This document shows positions 7,149-16,508 of a stretch of DNA of 64,000 nucleotides, piece by piece. This DNA comes from an uncultured Lachnospiraceae bacterium (GTDB taxonomy: Bacteria; Bacillota; Clostridia; Lachnospirales; Lachnospiraceae): NCBI GenBank assembly GCA_910577275.1, contig CAJTMW010000007.1, positions 137,853-201,852 on the forward strand, given 5' to 3'. The position numbers were made by a program, and so were the translations under genes. Position 1 is the first letter of the stretch; the number at the start of each line of letters is the position of its first letter. Below the pieces are notes generated by a model, which had not been told where the DNA came from, did not search any database, and was given only the letters and a program-made list of their open reading frames with translations.

Positions 7149-8114
7149 CTCCTTCCCTTCCACGAAATACTTACAGCCCATAAGGGAATCCCTCACCACC
7201 GTGTTCACGCAGTCGTCGGTGTAAAATGCCATATGGTGGCTTACCGTCACATTGGGAAAGCCCCTCAAAACCGCCAGTTCCCTGTTGTTCAGTATATCTG
7301 ATTTATGGTCGTAATAATACAGCCCGAACTCATTTTCCACCACATCCAGTCCTGCTCCGCCGATTTTGCCGCTCTCTATTCCCGAAATCAAAGCCTCCGA
7401 GTCAATCAGCGCGCCTCTTGCGGTGTTGACAATCATGACGCCGTCCTTCATCTTCGAGACGGTCTCCGCGTTTATCATATGGAAGTTATCGTCTGTAAGG
7501 GGCGCATGCAGAGTAATCACGTCCGCCTGGCTCCAAATCTCCTCCAGCGTCACGTAGGGTACGCCCGAGGCTTTCACCTCTTCATTTTCATACAGGTCAT
7601 AAGCAAGCAGCTTACAGCCGAAGCCGGAAAGATTTTGAAGCACCATCCGTCCGATTCTTCCGGTGCCGATAACCCCCACCGTCAAATCCTTCAGCTCCTT
7701 CCCCTGTATTCCCTTAAGGGAATAATCCTGTATGTTCGTGCGTTCCATGATACGCTTCATTTTGCGAATCGTCATGAGAATCAGCATCACCGTATAATCC
7801 GCGACGCCGCAGGGACCGTAGGGCGCGTTGGCAACCGTCATTCCAAGCCTTTTTGCCGCCTTCACATCGATATGGTCGTAGCCTATGGTTCTCGTGGTGA
7901 TATACTTCACGCCATAACCGGAAAAGACCTTAAGAAGCTCCTCCGGCATTCTGGATGTGAGGATGTCTATACACTGTGAACCCTGTGCCAGAGACGCGTT
8001 TTCCTCATCCGGCGCATCGGGGCAGAGCACCAGCTCTATCCCCAGCTCTTTTCCGTATTTTTCAAACAAAGCCTTCTCGTCAAAGGCTCTGCAGTTATAA
8101 ACCGTAACCTTCAT
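7131..8114 (-). CDS. D-isomer-specific 2-hydroxyacid dehydrogenase (D-lactate dehydrogenase-like)
   Basis: 327 residues. NAD-dependent reduction of a 2-keto acid to the D-hydroxy acid, most likely pyruvate to D-lactate, although aromatic or branched-chain keto acids are possible. Seen: the N-terminal substrate domain with TTRTIGYDHID, the Rossmann motif VGVIGTGRIGRM, catalytic Arg in NTARGALID, Glu in VVENEFGLYYYD and catalytic His in VSHHMAFYTDD, which matches the D-LDH/phenyllactate dehydrogenase branch. The ATG at 8112-8114 follows AAAGGGG; longer frames upstream run into the permease 3' end and lack an SD. It lies 25 bases after the permease gene. Its last codons are duplicated downstream next to a palindromic element. 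Confidence 0.88.
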   Translation of the reverse strand: MKVTVYNCRAFDEKALFEKYGKELGIELVLCPDAPDEENASLAQGSQCIDILTSRMPEELLKVFSGYGVKYITTRTIGYDHIDVKAAKRLGMTVANAPYGPCGVADYTVMLILMTIRKMKRIMERTNIQDYSLKGIQGKELKDLTVGVIGTGRIGRMVLQNLSGFGCKLLAYDLYENEEVKASGVPYVTLEEIWSQADVITLHAPLTDDNFHMINAETVSKMKDGVMIVNTARGALIDSEALISGIESGKIGGAGLDVVENEFGLYYYDHKSDILNNRELAVLRGFPNVTVSHHMAFYTDDCVNTVVRDSLMGCKYFVEGKENPWEV

Positions 8115-8139
8115 GTTACCCCTTTCTTCTGCGCCGCAA

Positions 8140-9372
8140 TCAGCGCATGATTTCATTCTGTTCCTTTCTTTGAAGCTGTTTTGCTTCCTGCCTCTCCTTG
8201 CGCTGCTTTTCCATTTCCCTGTAAATGCGCACAGCCTCCATATCCTCGTCATTTAAGTGTCTGAAATTGCTGATACTGGCATACAGAATTTTCAGGCTGT
8301 TTATGGTGGTGTCAAAAACGCCCTCCTCGTACATATTCAGCACGATAATTCCAATGGGAACCGCAATAATCATCCCCACAACGCTCCCCACCTTGTAGCC
8401 CACAAACAGTAAAATCAGCGTGGGAATCGGCGCAAGCCCCATGGAATCTCCCATAATTTTGGGCTGAATCAGCTGTCTTGCCATCTGTCCCACTCCCCAG
8501 ATTATCAGCAGTCCTATCACCATGGTATAATCGCCGTTTAAAAATTTGATAATCGCCCATGGAACCAGAACCGTTCCCGTTCCGAAAAAGGGCAGAAAAT
8601 CAAGAAACGCCACGCCAATGGCAATGATGAAAGCATATCTCACCTTTAAAATGGTAAACCCGATTCCCAAAAGCAGGTACATCCAGATTTCAATTTTAAT
8701 CTGCGCCTTGAAATAGCCGCCTACCGCATGGCGCAGTCCTCTTTTTATCATGTTCCACCGCTCGGTAATCGCCTCCGGCACCACCTTTGACAAAAGGTTC
8801 GGCAGATAATCCTTATCCGCCACAAAAAGGTAGGAGGATAAAAGACACATGATAATCCCGATAAGAATGGAGGGCAAATCCATGGCAAAACGTCCCAGGG
8901 CTTCAATGGTCGGTTCGCTGAGTCCCCCGAAAAAATCCCCCAGGTAAGTCTCGATATTCGCCGTCACTTTTTTAAAGGTTGTCTGGAGGCTTTCGGGAAG
9001 ATACTTTCCCGCCGTCTCAAGGGTATCGCCTACCTCCTCAAAATCCTCCAGCGTGCTCTCCCACATTTCAGGAAGCTCGCTGACAAAGCTCGTGGTTTCC
9101 TCTATCAGCTTTGCCCCCAGAAGGTATCCGGCGAGAATTACCAGCGCAATAACCGAAATAATCACAAAGGCTGCGCCGGCCTTTCGTTTAATCTTTAACT
9201 GCTTTTCAAAAAACTTTACCAGCGGGCTGGCTATCAGCGCAATAATCCAGCCGATGATAAAAGGCATAAAACAGACGATAAATCTGGGAAGTATAAAAAT
9301 GCACACCAGCAAAAAAGCCAGCATAATGCTTAAGTTTACAAATACTTTGAGATAGATTCTTTTATTCCCCAT
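8140..9372 (-). CDS. AI-2E family permease (YtvI-like)
   Basis: 410 residues with about eight membrane helices in the AI-2E transporter arrangement: two helices near 12-50, one near 60-85, an extracytoplasmic segment (about 90-150), then helices from 150 to 350 including PFFGTGTVLVPWAI and LAPIPTLILLFVGYKVGSVVGM. Members include the sporulation protein YtvI and Na+/H+ antiporters; substrate unknown here. The C-terminal tail is long, Lys/Glu/Gln-rich and cytoplasmic. The start overlaps the ysxC stop by 11 bases, so translation is coupled and the gene is in the clp-lon block. Confidence 0.85.
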   Translation of the reverse strand: MGNKRIYLKVFVNLSIMLAFLLVCIFILPRFIVCFMPFIIGWIIALIASPLVKFFEKQLKIKRKAGAAFVIISVIALVILAGYLLGAKLIEETTSFVSELPEMWESTLEDFEEVGDTLETAGKYLPESLQTTFKKVTANIETYLGDFFGGLSEPTIEALGRFAMDLPSILIGIIMCLLSSYLFVADKDYLPNLLSKVVPEAITERWNMIKRGLRHAVGGYFKAQIKIEIWMYLLLGIGFTILKVRYAFIIAIGVAFLDFLPFFGTGTVLVPWAIIKFLNGDYTMVIGLLIIWGVGQMARQLIQPKIMGDSMGLAPIPTLILLFVGYKVGSVVGMIIAVPIGIIVLNMYEEGVFDTTINSLKILYASISNFRHLNDEDMEAVRIYREMEKQRKERQEAKQLQRKEQNEIMR

Positions 9373-9967
9373 CCTCTTGTCCTTCTTCCAGATAAGTATC
9401 CAGCAGCCTGTAGATTTCCTCCCGCCCCTGCTTTGTCATTGCCGACCAGGGAATGATTGTTGTATTTTCTTTACAGCCCAAACCCTCAGACACCGTTTTC
9501 AAATGCTTTGCCAGCTGGCCTGGTTTGATTTTGTCCGCCTTTGTGGCAATGATAACGGGACGGAAGCCGTAGCTTAAAATCCAGTCATACATCATTTTAT
9601 CATTTTCCGACGGCTCGTGGCGAATGTCGATTAAAAGAAAAACCGCCTTGAGCTGACGCGAGGTGTAGAGGTAATTTTCCGTCATGACGCCCCACTTTTC
9701 TTTTTCCTGTACATTAACCTTTGTATAACCGTAACCGGGCAAATCCACAAAGTACATCTGGTCGTTGATATTATAATAATTAATGGTCTGCGTTTTCCCC
9801 GGGGAAGCACTGGTTCTGGCCAGAGATTTCCGGTTCATCAGCCCGTTAATCAGGGAAGATTTGCCCACGTTGCTCTTGCCGGCAAAGGCAAACTCCATAT
9901 GGGCGTTTTCCGGCAGCTTACTGGTGATGCCGCAGACGGTTTCCAGACTTACATTCTTAATTACCAT
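9362..9967 (-). CDS. ysxC: ribosome biogenesis GTP-binding protein EngB/YsxC
   Basis: 201 residues. Essential GTPase for late 50S subunit assembly. GTPase motifs in order: G1 GKSNVGKSS (about residues 29-37), G3 DLPGYG (about 75-80), G4 TKADK (about 142-146) and SA in the WSAMTKQG segment. ATG at 9965-9967 follows CAGGAG; an in-frame codon eight residues earlier lacks an SD. It lies 25 bases after lon, a conserved arrangement in Firmicutes. Its stop overlaps the permease start. Confidence 0.95.
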   Translation of the reverse strand: MVIKNVSLETVCGITSKLPENAHMEFAFAGKSNVGKSSLINGLMNRKSLARTSASPGKTQTINYYNINDQMYFVDLPGYGYTKVNVQEKEKWGVMTENYLYTSRQLKAVFLLIDIRHEPSENDKMMYDWILSYGFRPVIIATKADKIKPGQLAKHLKTVSEGLGCKENTTIIPWSAMTKQGREEIYRLLDTYLEEGQEDGE

Positions 9968-9992
9968 TTTGACTCCTGTTCTTTTGAGCAAA

Positions 9993-12479
9993 TCAAATCA
10001 GCGCGTGTTTGAGAACTTCCTTCATATTTTTAACATAGGTGACGGTAAGTCCGTCCTTAATCTCCTCCGGGATTTCCTCAATGTCCTTCTTATTTTCAAT
10101 GGGCACAAGGACTTCCTTTAATCCTGCCATCCGGGCCGCCAGTATCTTTTCTTTCAGGCCGCCAATGGGAAGCACTCTCCCCCGCAACGTCACCTCGCCA
10201 GTCATGGCAAGGTCGCTTCTGACCATTTTGCCGGTAATCGCCGAATACAGGGCTGTGGCCATGGTGATTCCGGCGGACGGGCCGTCCTTGGGAACCGCGC
10301 CCTGGGGAATGTGAATGTGAAAATCGTTTTCCTTGAAAAGCGCCGGCGAAATGCCCGATTCCTTTCCCACGGAACGCACAAAGCTCATTCCAATCATGGC
10401 CGATTCCTTCATCACGTCACCCATCTGGCCGGTGAGCTCGACTTCGCCTTTTCCCGGCATCATATTCACTTCGATTTGAAGGGTATCCCCGCCCACACTG
10501 GTCCATGCAAGCCCCCGCACAATACCCACCTGCGGTTCCTTGTTCGCCTTATCCAGACTGTACTTTCTCTTGCCCAGATATTTATCCAGATTGGAGGCGG
10601 TTACCTTTATTTTTTTCAGGCTTCCGGCTGATTCTGCATCTTTAAATACTTTTTCCGGCGCGGGACGGTTTTGTGTAATGCTTCCTTCCTCACCTGCAGC
10701 CGGAATTCCGGCTTCGTCTTTTTCAACCCTGCCAGAAGCTTCACCGCTCTCACCCATACCGTACTCTTCGCCTGCCTCAAGAATTTCCTTTGCGGACTTC
10801 CGGCAGATATCTCCGATTTTCCGCTCCAGCTCCCGGACGCCGGCCTCCTTCGTATAATATGTAATGATATTTTTCAGCGCGCCGTCCTGAATGGAAAGCA
10901 TTTTATTCGTAATGCCGTTGCGTGCCATCTGTTTTTTCAAGAGGTGTTCCTTTGCAATATGGAACTTTTCATTTTCCGTGTAGCTGCTGACCTCAATCAC
11001 TTCCATACGGTCCAGAAGCGGCCTTGGAATGGTCTGGGTGGTATTGGCGGTGGCAACGAAAAGCACCTCGGACAAATCCAGAGGAATCTCCACATAGTGG
11101 TCCCGGAACCTTACGTTCTGTTCTCCGTCAAGCACTTCCAGAAGGGCGGAAAAGGTATCCCCCTTGTAATCATTGCTTACCTTGTCAATTTCGTCAAGGA
11201 GCATCAGAGGATTCTTCACTCCCGCCTGCTTTAATCCCGCGGCAATCCGCCCAGGCATGGCGCCCACATAAGTCTTTCTGTGGCCTCTGATTTCCGCCTC
11301 GTCCCGGACGCCCCCCAGGCAAATCCGCACATACTTTTTATTCAAAGCCTCGGCCATGCTCTTTGCAATGGAGGTTTTTCCCGTTCCCGGAGGGCCTACC
11401 AGACAAATGATGGGGCTTTCTCCCTTTTTCGTAAGGCACCGCACCGCCAGAAATTCCAGAATGCGCTCCTTTACCTGCTCTAAGCCGTAATGCTCTCTCT
11501 CAAGAATCTCGCTGGCATGCTTCATGCTCTCGTTGTCTTTGGAGGCATTGTCCCAGGGCAGCTCAAGCAGCGTCTCGATATACGCGCGCTCCACCGCTCC
11601 CTCCGAGCTGTTTCCCGCAAACTTTTTAAAACGGGTGATTTCCTTCTGGATTTTGGCCTTAACCTCCTCGGAGGCCTGCAGCTTTGAAAGGGCCTCCTCA
11701 AACTGGTCCGAATCGGAAAAAGAGCCTTCTTCCCCCAGCTCCTCCCTGATGTAGTGGAGCTGTTCCCGCAAAAGATACTCTCTCTGGTTCCTGTCCACTC
11801 TGTCCTTCATTCTATGCGCCAGTTCTTCTCTTGCTCTGGCAATCTCTATTTCATTCAGCAGATGCCCACACAGAATATCGTAGCGCTCTTTGATATCGAA
11901 AGCCTCGAGAACCTCCTGCTTTTTCTCGTAGCCGATAGGCAGGTTCATAGCAATCTGGTCCATCAGGATTCCCGGCTCCTTCACCTGGGAATACCTTTGA
12001 AGCGCATTTTTATCCAGCTTGGGAAAATGGGATGCAAATGCGGTAAAATATTCCTTTATCTGCCGAAGCAGCGCTTCCTTTTCTATTTCATTTTCTTCGT
12101 TCCCGGAGGAAACGTCAAATATTTCTTCCACATACGCTTCAAGAAATTTTGAATTTTCCTCATGAATCCCCATAAGCCGCCCCCGGCTGATTCCCTCCAC
12201 GAGAACCCTGACTATCTGGTTTGGCAGCTTGGTAATCTGCTTCACCACACAGATGGTTCCCACAGGATAAATCTGCTCCCCGTCAGGGTCTTCAACACCG
12301 GCGTCCTTCTGGGCTGCAAGAAAAAGCTTTCCTCCGCCCGTCATGGCATACTCGAGAGCCTGCAGAGATTTTTCCCTGTTCAAATCAAAATGGATATTAA
12401 TTCCGGGCAGGACTGTCATCCCCCGTAAGGGAATCACAGGCAGCATAACGAACTGCCCTTCCGATTTTTTTTCACACAT
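9993..12479 (-). CDS. lon: ATP-dependent protease La
   Basis: 828 residues. Homohexameric cytoplasmic AAA+ serine protease for damaged and regulatory proteins. Order: LAN substrate-binding domain (about 12-200), helical region, AAA+ core with Walker A GPPGTGKT (about 362-369) and Walker B LLDEIDK, then the protease domain with catalytic Ser in PKDGPSAG and Lys in GLKEKILAA. Between the AAA+ lid and the protease domain there is an extra Gly/Glu/Ala-rich stretch of about 50 residues (about 575-630), which explains the length over the usual 775-800. ATG at 12477-12479 with GAGG eight bases away; a GTG six codons upstream was rejected. It lies behind the clpX terminator. Confidence 0.96.
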   Translation of the reverse strand: MCEKKSEGQFVMLPVIPLRGMTVLPGINIHFDLNREKSLQALEYAMTGGGKLFLAAQKDAGVEDPDGEQIYPVGTICVVKQITKLPNQIVRVLVEGISRGRLMGIHEENSKFLEAYVEEIFDVSSGNEENEIEKEALLRQIKEYFTAFASHFPKLDKNALQRYSQVKEPGILMDQIAMNLPIGYEKKQEVLEAFDIKERYDILCGHLLNEIEIARAREELAHRMKDRVDRNQREYLLREQLHYIREELGEEGSFSDSDQFEEALSKLQASEEVKAKIQKEITRFKKFAGNSSEGAVERAYIETLLELPWDNASKDNESMKHASEILEREHYGLEQVKERILEFLAVRCLTKKGESPIICLVGPPGTGKTSIAKSMAEALNKKYVRICLGGVRDEAEIRGHRKTYVGAMPGRIAAGLKQAGVKNPLMLLDEIDKVSNDYKGDTFSALLEVLDGEQNVRFRDHYVEIPLDLSEVLFVATANTTQTIPRPLLDRMEVIEVSSYTENEKFHIAKEHLLKKQMARNGITNKMLSIQDGALKNIITYYTKEAGVRELERKIGDICRKSAKEILEAGEEYGMGESGEASGRVEKDEAGIPAAGEEGSITQNRPAPEKVFKDAESAGSLKKIKVTASNLDKYLGKRKYSLDKANKEPQVGIVRGLAWTSVGGDTLQIEVNMMPGKGEVELTGQMGDVMKESAMIGMSFVRSVGKESGISPALFKENDFHIHIPQGAVPKDGPSAGITMATALYSAITGKMVRSDLAMTGEVTLRGRVLPIGGLKEKILAARMAGLKEVLVPIENKKDIEEIPEEIKDGLTVTYVKNMKEVLKHALI

Positions 12480-12497
12480 AAATTTATCCTCTGTCAC

Positions 12498-12523
12498 AAA
12501 ATGCCGCCAACCGGCGGCATTTT
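12498..12523 (-). terminator. terminator between clpX and lon
   Basis: Perfect 11-bp arms AAAATGCCGCC and GGCGGCATTTT around AACC. On the minus strand the second arm ends in TTTT. It lies between the clpX stop and the lon start, so it would reduce or separate lon transcription from clpX; the symmetric A/T ends could act in either direction. Confidence 0.75.
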
Positions 12524-12536
12524 ACTTACAAAATAT

Positions 12537-13796
12537 CTATCTGGCCCTGCGCATTACCTCACGGTGAATCAACAAAGGCTCGCTGGTTCCCTCTATTGCG
12601 CCTTTGGTAATCACGCATTCTTCAATGGTCTCGTCTGACGGGATGCGGTACATCACATCCATCATTGCCTTTTCCATGATGGAACGCAGCCCTCTTGCCC
12701 CTGTCTTGCGCTCGAGAGCCTGCTTTGCAATGGTTCTGACTGCATCCTCCTCAAAGGTGAGCTCTACGTCGTCAAAGCCGAAAAGCTTCTGGTACTGCTT
12801 AATCAGCGCGCTCTTGGGCTCCTTCAAAATCCTTACAAGGGCGTCCTCGTCCAGTCCCTGAAGGGATACGGTAATCGGAACGCGGCCCACAAACTCCGGT
12901 ATCAGACCGAACTTCATCAAATCCTGAGGAGTAGCCTCCTTCAGCACCTCGCCGATATCACGGCTGCTCTTGCTGGAAATCTCGGCGTCAAAGCCGATGG
13001 AGTTCCGGTTTAACCTGTTTTCAATGATTTTTTCCAGACCGTCAAAAGCGCCGCCGCAGATAAACAGGATATTGGAGGTATCAATCTGAATTAATTCCTG
13101 ATGAGGATGCTTCCTCCCGCCCTGAGGCGGAACGCTTGCAACCGTGCCCTCCACGATTTTCAAAAGCGCCTGCTGAACGCCTTCGCCTGAAACGTCTCTG
13201 GTAATCGATACGTTCTCGCTTTTCTTGGTAATTTTATCTATCTCGTCAATGTAAATCATGCCGAGCTGGGCGCGCTCCACGTCATAATCCGCCGCCTGTA
13301 TCAGCTTGAGAAGAATGTTTTCCACATCCTCCCCCACATAACCGGCTTCCGTCAGCGTAGTCGCGTCCGCAATGGCAAAAGGCACGTTGATAATCTTGGC
13401 CAGAGTCTGCGCCAGATAGGTCTTACCCGAGCCGGTAGGCCCGAGCATAATGATGTTGCTCTTCTGGAGCTCCACATCATCCATATCCTTCGGAGCCGTC
13501 ACTCTCTTATAATGATTGTAAACGGCAACCGATAAAACCTTTTTGGCCTCCTCCTGTCCTACCACATAATCGTCGAGAAAATCCTTGATTTCCACGGGTT
13601 TCAGGAGGTTGATGTCGAATTCTTCTTCCTCCGTCTCTTCCTCTTCTTCGTAGCCCTCTTCCACAATATCGGCGCAGATTTCCACGCATTCGTCGCAGAT
13701 ATATACGCCTGACGGACCCGCAATCAGTTTCCGCACCTGGTCCTGTGTTTTATTACAAAAAGAACACCTGATATTATCAGAATTTCTCCCTGCCAT
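12537..13796 (-). CDS. clpX: ATP-dependent Clp protease ATP-binding subunit ClpX
   Basis: 419 residues. AAA+ unfoldase that feeds substrates to ClpP. N-terminal C4 zinc-binding domain (CSFC near residue 11, CDEC near 34), an acidic linker (EEGYEEEEETEEEE), Walker A GPTGSGKT, Walker B IYIDEIDK, the pore-loop and IGF-type ClpP docking region (EFVGRVPITV and neighbouring segment) and sensor 2 in TGARGLRSIME. ATG at 13794-13796 after GGGG; the in-frame start six codons upstream has no SD. It lies 38 bases after clpP in the standard order tig-clpP-clpX. Confidence 0.97.
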   Translation of the reverse strand: MAGRNSDNIRCSFCNKTQDQVRKLIAGPSGVYICDECVEICADIVEEGYEEEEETEEEEFDINLLKPVEIKDFLDDYVVGQEEAKKVLSVAVYNHYKRVTAPKDMDDVELQKSNIIMLGPTGSGKTYLAQTLAKIINVPFAIADATTLTEAGYVGEDVENILLKLIQAADYDVERAQLGMIYIDEIDKITKKSENVSITRDVSGEGVQQALLKIVEGTVASVPPQGGRKHPHQELIQIDTSNILFICGGAFDGLEKIIENRLNRNSIGFDAEISSKSSRDIGEVLKEATPQDLMKFGLIPEFVGRVPITVSLQGLDEDALVRILKEPKSALIKQYQKLFGFDDVELTFEEDAVRTIAKQALERKTGARGLRSIMEKAMMDVMYRIPSDETIEECVITKGAIEGTSEPLLIHREVMRRAR

Positions 13797-13834
13797 TTTC
13801 TTTCCCCTTATCAATTAAAAAGATTCCGCCAGGT

Positions 13835-14428
13835 CTACTGGCTGTCCGTCCGTTTGGTATAAATTCTGTCAATCAGACCGTATTCTTTTGCCTCCTCCGC
13901 AGTCATCCAGTTGTCTCTCTCCGTGTCGGCCGCAATCACATCATAATCTCTGCCGGTATTTTCCGCCAGAATTCTGTTCAGTTTTTCTTTGGTCTTAAGT
14001 ATATGCTTCGCTGCAATCTCAATTTCCGTCGCCTGTCCCTGAGCGCCGCCAAGAGGCTGATGAATCATAATCTCGGCATTCGGCAGGGCAAGCCTCTTGC
14101 CCTTTGTCCCGCCTGCAAGAAGGAAAGCGCCCATGCTGGCAGCCATTCCCATACAGTTGGTTGCCACATCGCATTTGATATACTGCATGGTATCATAAAT
14201 CGCCATACCTGCCGTCACGCTTCCGCCGGGACTGTTGATGTAAAACTGGATATCCTTCTCCGGGTCCTCGGCTTCCAGAAACAAAAGCTGCGCCACAATC
14301 AGGCTGGCCGTGACGTCGTTCACTTCCTCGCCTAAGAATATAATCCTTTCCTTTAAAAGTCTTGAATAAATATCGTAAGAGCGTTCCCCCCTGCTCGTCT
14401 GCTCTATGACGTAAGGCACTAAACTCAT
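13835..14428 (-). CDS. clpP: ATP-dependent Clp protease proteolytic subunit
   Basis: 197 residues, standard length. Serine protease that forms double heptameric rings with ClpX or ClpC. Catalytic triad residues fall at the canonical positions: Ser98 in GMAASMGAF, His123 in IMIHQPLGG and Asp172 in ADTERDNW. It lies between tig and clpX in the conserved cluster, with 30 bases to tig and 38 to clpX. Confidence 0.98.
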   Translation of the reverse strand: MSLVPYVIEQTSRGERSYDIYSRLLKERIIFLGEEVNDVTASLIVAQLLFLEAEDPEKDIQFYINSPGGSVTAGMAIYDTMQYIKCDVATNCMGMAASMGAFLLAGGTKGKRLALPNAEIMIHQPLGGAQGQATEIEIAAKHILKTKEKLNRILAENTGRDYDVIAADTERDNWMTAEEAKEYGLIDRIYTKRTDSQ

Positions 14429-14458
14429 TTACTTAAACCTCCCTGAAACCTGTTGCTG

Positions 14459-15745
14459 TTATTTTTCCTTCGCGTTTGCTACTGCAAATTCAGCAGCCTT
14501 TCTTACCGCGATATCTTCCTTAATCTGGGCCGCATTCTTCTCGGGAAGCATTTCCCTTACCTTATCGACTTCCATCTGATAAGCCTCGGCCATAACCTTT
14601 AATTCGTCCTCGTAATCTTCCTCGGAAGCCGTGATATTTTCAGCCTTTGCGATGGCCTCAAGAACGAGCCTTGCCCTGATTCTCTTTTCCGCCTGAGGCT
14701 TCACCTGGGCAATCAGGCGCTCCCTTGAAGCTCCCGTAAACTGATAGTACTGCTCCGGCGTAAGTCCCTGCATGGTAATGCCCTGCATGAACTCGTCTAC
14801 CATCTGCTTCTGCTGAGTCTCAATCATCGCATCGGGAATTTCCATATCGGCGTCTTTTATAATCGCTTCAACAACGGCTTCTTCCCTTAAGTTCTTCGCT
14901 TCCTTTTCCTTTGTCTCTGTCAGTTTAGCCCGCACGTCCGCTTTGTATTCCTCTAAGGTTTCAAATTCTGAAATCTCGCCTGCAAACTCGTCGTCCAGCT
15001 CGGGAAGCTCTTTTTCCTTGATTTCCTTTACCGTACATTTAAATACAGCGTCCTTTCCTTTCAAATCCTCCGCCTGATAGTCCTCGGGGAATGTCACATG
15101 GACTTCTGTTTCCTTATCAATCTCCGCGCCGATAAGCTGCTCCTCAAAGCCCGGAATGAAAGCGCCGGAACCGATGGTCAGGGAATAATTTTCACCCTTT
15201 CCGCCCTCAAAAGCCACGCCGTCCACAAAGCCCTCAAAGTCTAAAACAGTCATGTCTCCGTCCTTTACCGGCCTGTCCGTCACTTCAATATTTCTGGCGT
15301 TGCGCTCTCTTTCACGGTTAATCTCCGCATCCACGTCCTCGTCCGTAACCGCGGTTTCAACCCTGTCAATCTCCACGCCCTTATACTTGCCTAATTTCAC
15401 ATCGGGCTTAAGCGCCACTTCCGCAGTAAAGATAAAGGGCTTGCCCTTCTCAATCTGAGTAACGTCAATGACAGGAGAAGATACGATATCCTCCCCGCAC
15501 TCGTCGGCCGCCTTCTCGTAGGCGTCGGGAATCATCTCGTTTACAGCGTCCTCATAAAATATTTCCGGCCCGTACATCTTTTCTATCATCTGGCGAGGCA
15601 CCTTGCCCTTGCGGAATCCCGGAACGCTAATCCTGTTTTTATTTTTTAAGAAAGCATTCTGTAATGCTTTTTCCACTTCTTCCGCCGGAACTTCAATGGT
15701 AAGCTTTGCCATGTTCTTTTCTAATTTTTCCACCTGTACGCTCAT
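14459..15745 (-). CDS. tig: trigger factor (ribosome-associated chaperone, peptidyl-prolyl isomerase)
   Basis: 428 residues. First chaperone to meet nascent chains at the ribosome exit. The N-terminal ribosome-binding signature GFRKGKVPRQM lies at about residues 43-53, the FKBP-type PPIase domain spans about 150-245 (DGDMTVLDFEGFVDG onward), and the C-terminal helical chaperone domain follows. It leads the tig-clpP-clpX-lon-ysxC block. The SD AAGGAGG precedes the ATG and a sigma-A-type promoter is at 15806-15834. Confidence 0.96.
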   Translation of the reverse strand: MSVQVEKLEKNMAKLTIEVPAEEVEKALQNAFLKNKNRISVPGFRKGKVPRQMIEKMYGPEIFYEDAVNEMIPDAYEKAADECGEDIVSSPVIDVTQIEKGKPFIFTAEVALKPDVKLGKYKGVEIDRVETAVTDEDVDAEINRERERNARNIEVTDRPVKDGDMTVLDFEGFVDGVAFEGGKGENYSLTIGSGAFIPGFEEQLIGAEIDKETEVHVTFPEDYQAEDLKGKDAVFKCTVKEIKEKELPELDDEFAGEISEFETLEEYKADVRAKLTETKEKEAKNLREEAVVEAIIKDADMEIPDAMIETQQKQMVDEFMQGITMQGLTPEQYYQFTGASRERLIAQVKPQAEKRIRARLVLEAIAKAENITASEEDYEDELKVMAEAYQMEVDKVREMLPEKNAAQIKEDIAVRKAAEFAVANAKEK

Positions 15746-15805
15746 TCTAGTACATCCTCCTTAAATAAGTCACCTGATTCCAAACATACTCACAGTCATT
15801 TTACG

Positions 15806-15834
15806 ATTATAGCATACCCGAAAAAAAATTACCA
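15806..15834 (-). promoter_or_regulatory. promoter of the tig-clpP-clpX block
   Basis: Minus-strand TGGTAA (15829-15834), 17-bp spacer rich in T, TATAAT (15806-15811). It is divergent from the promoter of the ECF S-component gene, with 16 bases between the two elements. Confidence 0.65.
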
Positions 15835-15850
15835 GATTTTTTACAGGATA

Positions 15851-15878
15851 TTGCATTTTTATTTTTTCGCTTTATACT
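15851..15878 (+). promoter_or_regulatory. promoter of the ECF S-component gene
   Basis: TTGCAT (15851-15856), 16-bp spacer, TATACT (15873-15878), then the SD AAAGGAGG and ATG within 25 bases. The leader is too short to hold a riboswitch. Confidence 0.6.
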
Positions 15879-15902
15879 GGAAAACAGCAAAGGAGGTAAC
15901 TC

Positions 15903-16481
15903 ATGAAAATATCAACCAGACAGCTGGCCCAGACGGCCCTTTTGCTCGCCATCTGCATTGCAAGCCAGTTTTTAAAAAATCTTTCCGTATATATTACGGG
16001 ACCCGTGGTGAATACCACAATCATTATTGCCGTTCTTGCCGTGGGTTTGTGGAGCGGGATTTTTATCAGCATTATCGCTCCCGTCACCGCCTTTCTTATA
16101 TCCGGCTCGCCCGTCATGGCGGCAATTCCCCTGATGTTCCCGGCAGTTATGGGCGGAAATATGATTCTTGCAATATGTACGTGGTACTCCACGCGGTATT
16201 TTCAGAAGAAACTGAAATTTAAAGGAAGCCTCCCTGCCGGTCTGATTGCCGGTTCGGTTTTAAAGGCCGTTTTTATGGGAATCGTGATTGTGCTTGTTCT
16301 TCTTCCTGCATTCGGCGGCAATATTGCCGCAAGGCTTCCGAAACCGGAGGCTCTGCCCGGGGTTCTGGCAACTGCGAAAGTCACGTTTTCCGTTACTCAG
16401 CTGATTACTGCTCTTACGGGGAGCCTGCTTGCTTATATAATATGGATACCGCTGAAAAAGTATCTGAGAGCGGAAAGCTGA
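15903..16481 (+). CDS. ECF transporter S component, substrate unknown
   Basis: 192 residues and about six membrane helices (first at about 8-27 with QTALLLAICIASQFLKN). The alternating small-residue helices, the conserved GPVVNTTIIIAVLAVGLWSG segment (about 34-53) and the Pro-rich loop before the last helix match membrane-embedded substrate-binding S components of energy-coupling factor vitamin transporters. No ATPase or T component is nearby, so it would share a general ECF module. Ligand not assigned: no riboswitch is present. SD AAAGGAGG is excellent. It is flanked by a downstream hairpin. Confidence 0.75.
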   Translation: MKISTRQLAQTALLLAICIASQFLKNLSVYITGPVVNTTIIIAVLAVGLWSGIFISIIAPVTAFLISGSPVMAAIPLMFPAVMGGNMILAICTWYSTRYFQKKLKFKGSLPAGLIAGSVLKAVFMGIVIVLVLLPAFGGNIAARLPKPEALPGVLATAKVTFSVTQLITALTGSLLAYIIWIPLKKYLRAES

Positions 16482-16508
16482 GGGAAATACCCTCTGCCTC
16501 CTCCTAAA

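Noticed and set aside
7115..8252. Longer dehydrogenase starting at 8252
   Set aside because: The N-terminal extension overlaps the permease 3' region, lacks an SD and does not match the family start; the ATG at 8112-8114 with AAAGGGG is better.
12480..12497. GTG start for Lon at 12495-12497
   Set aside because: It lies next to the terminator hairpin and has no SD; the ATG at 12477-12479 has GAGG at eight bases.
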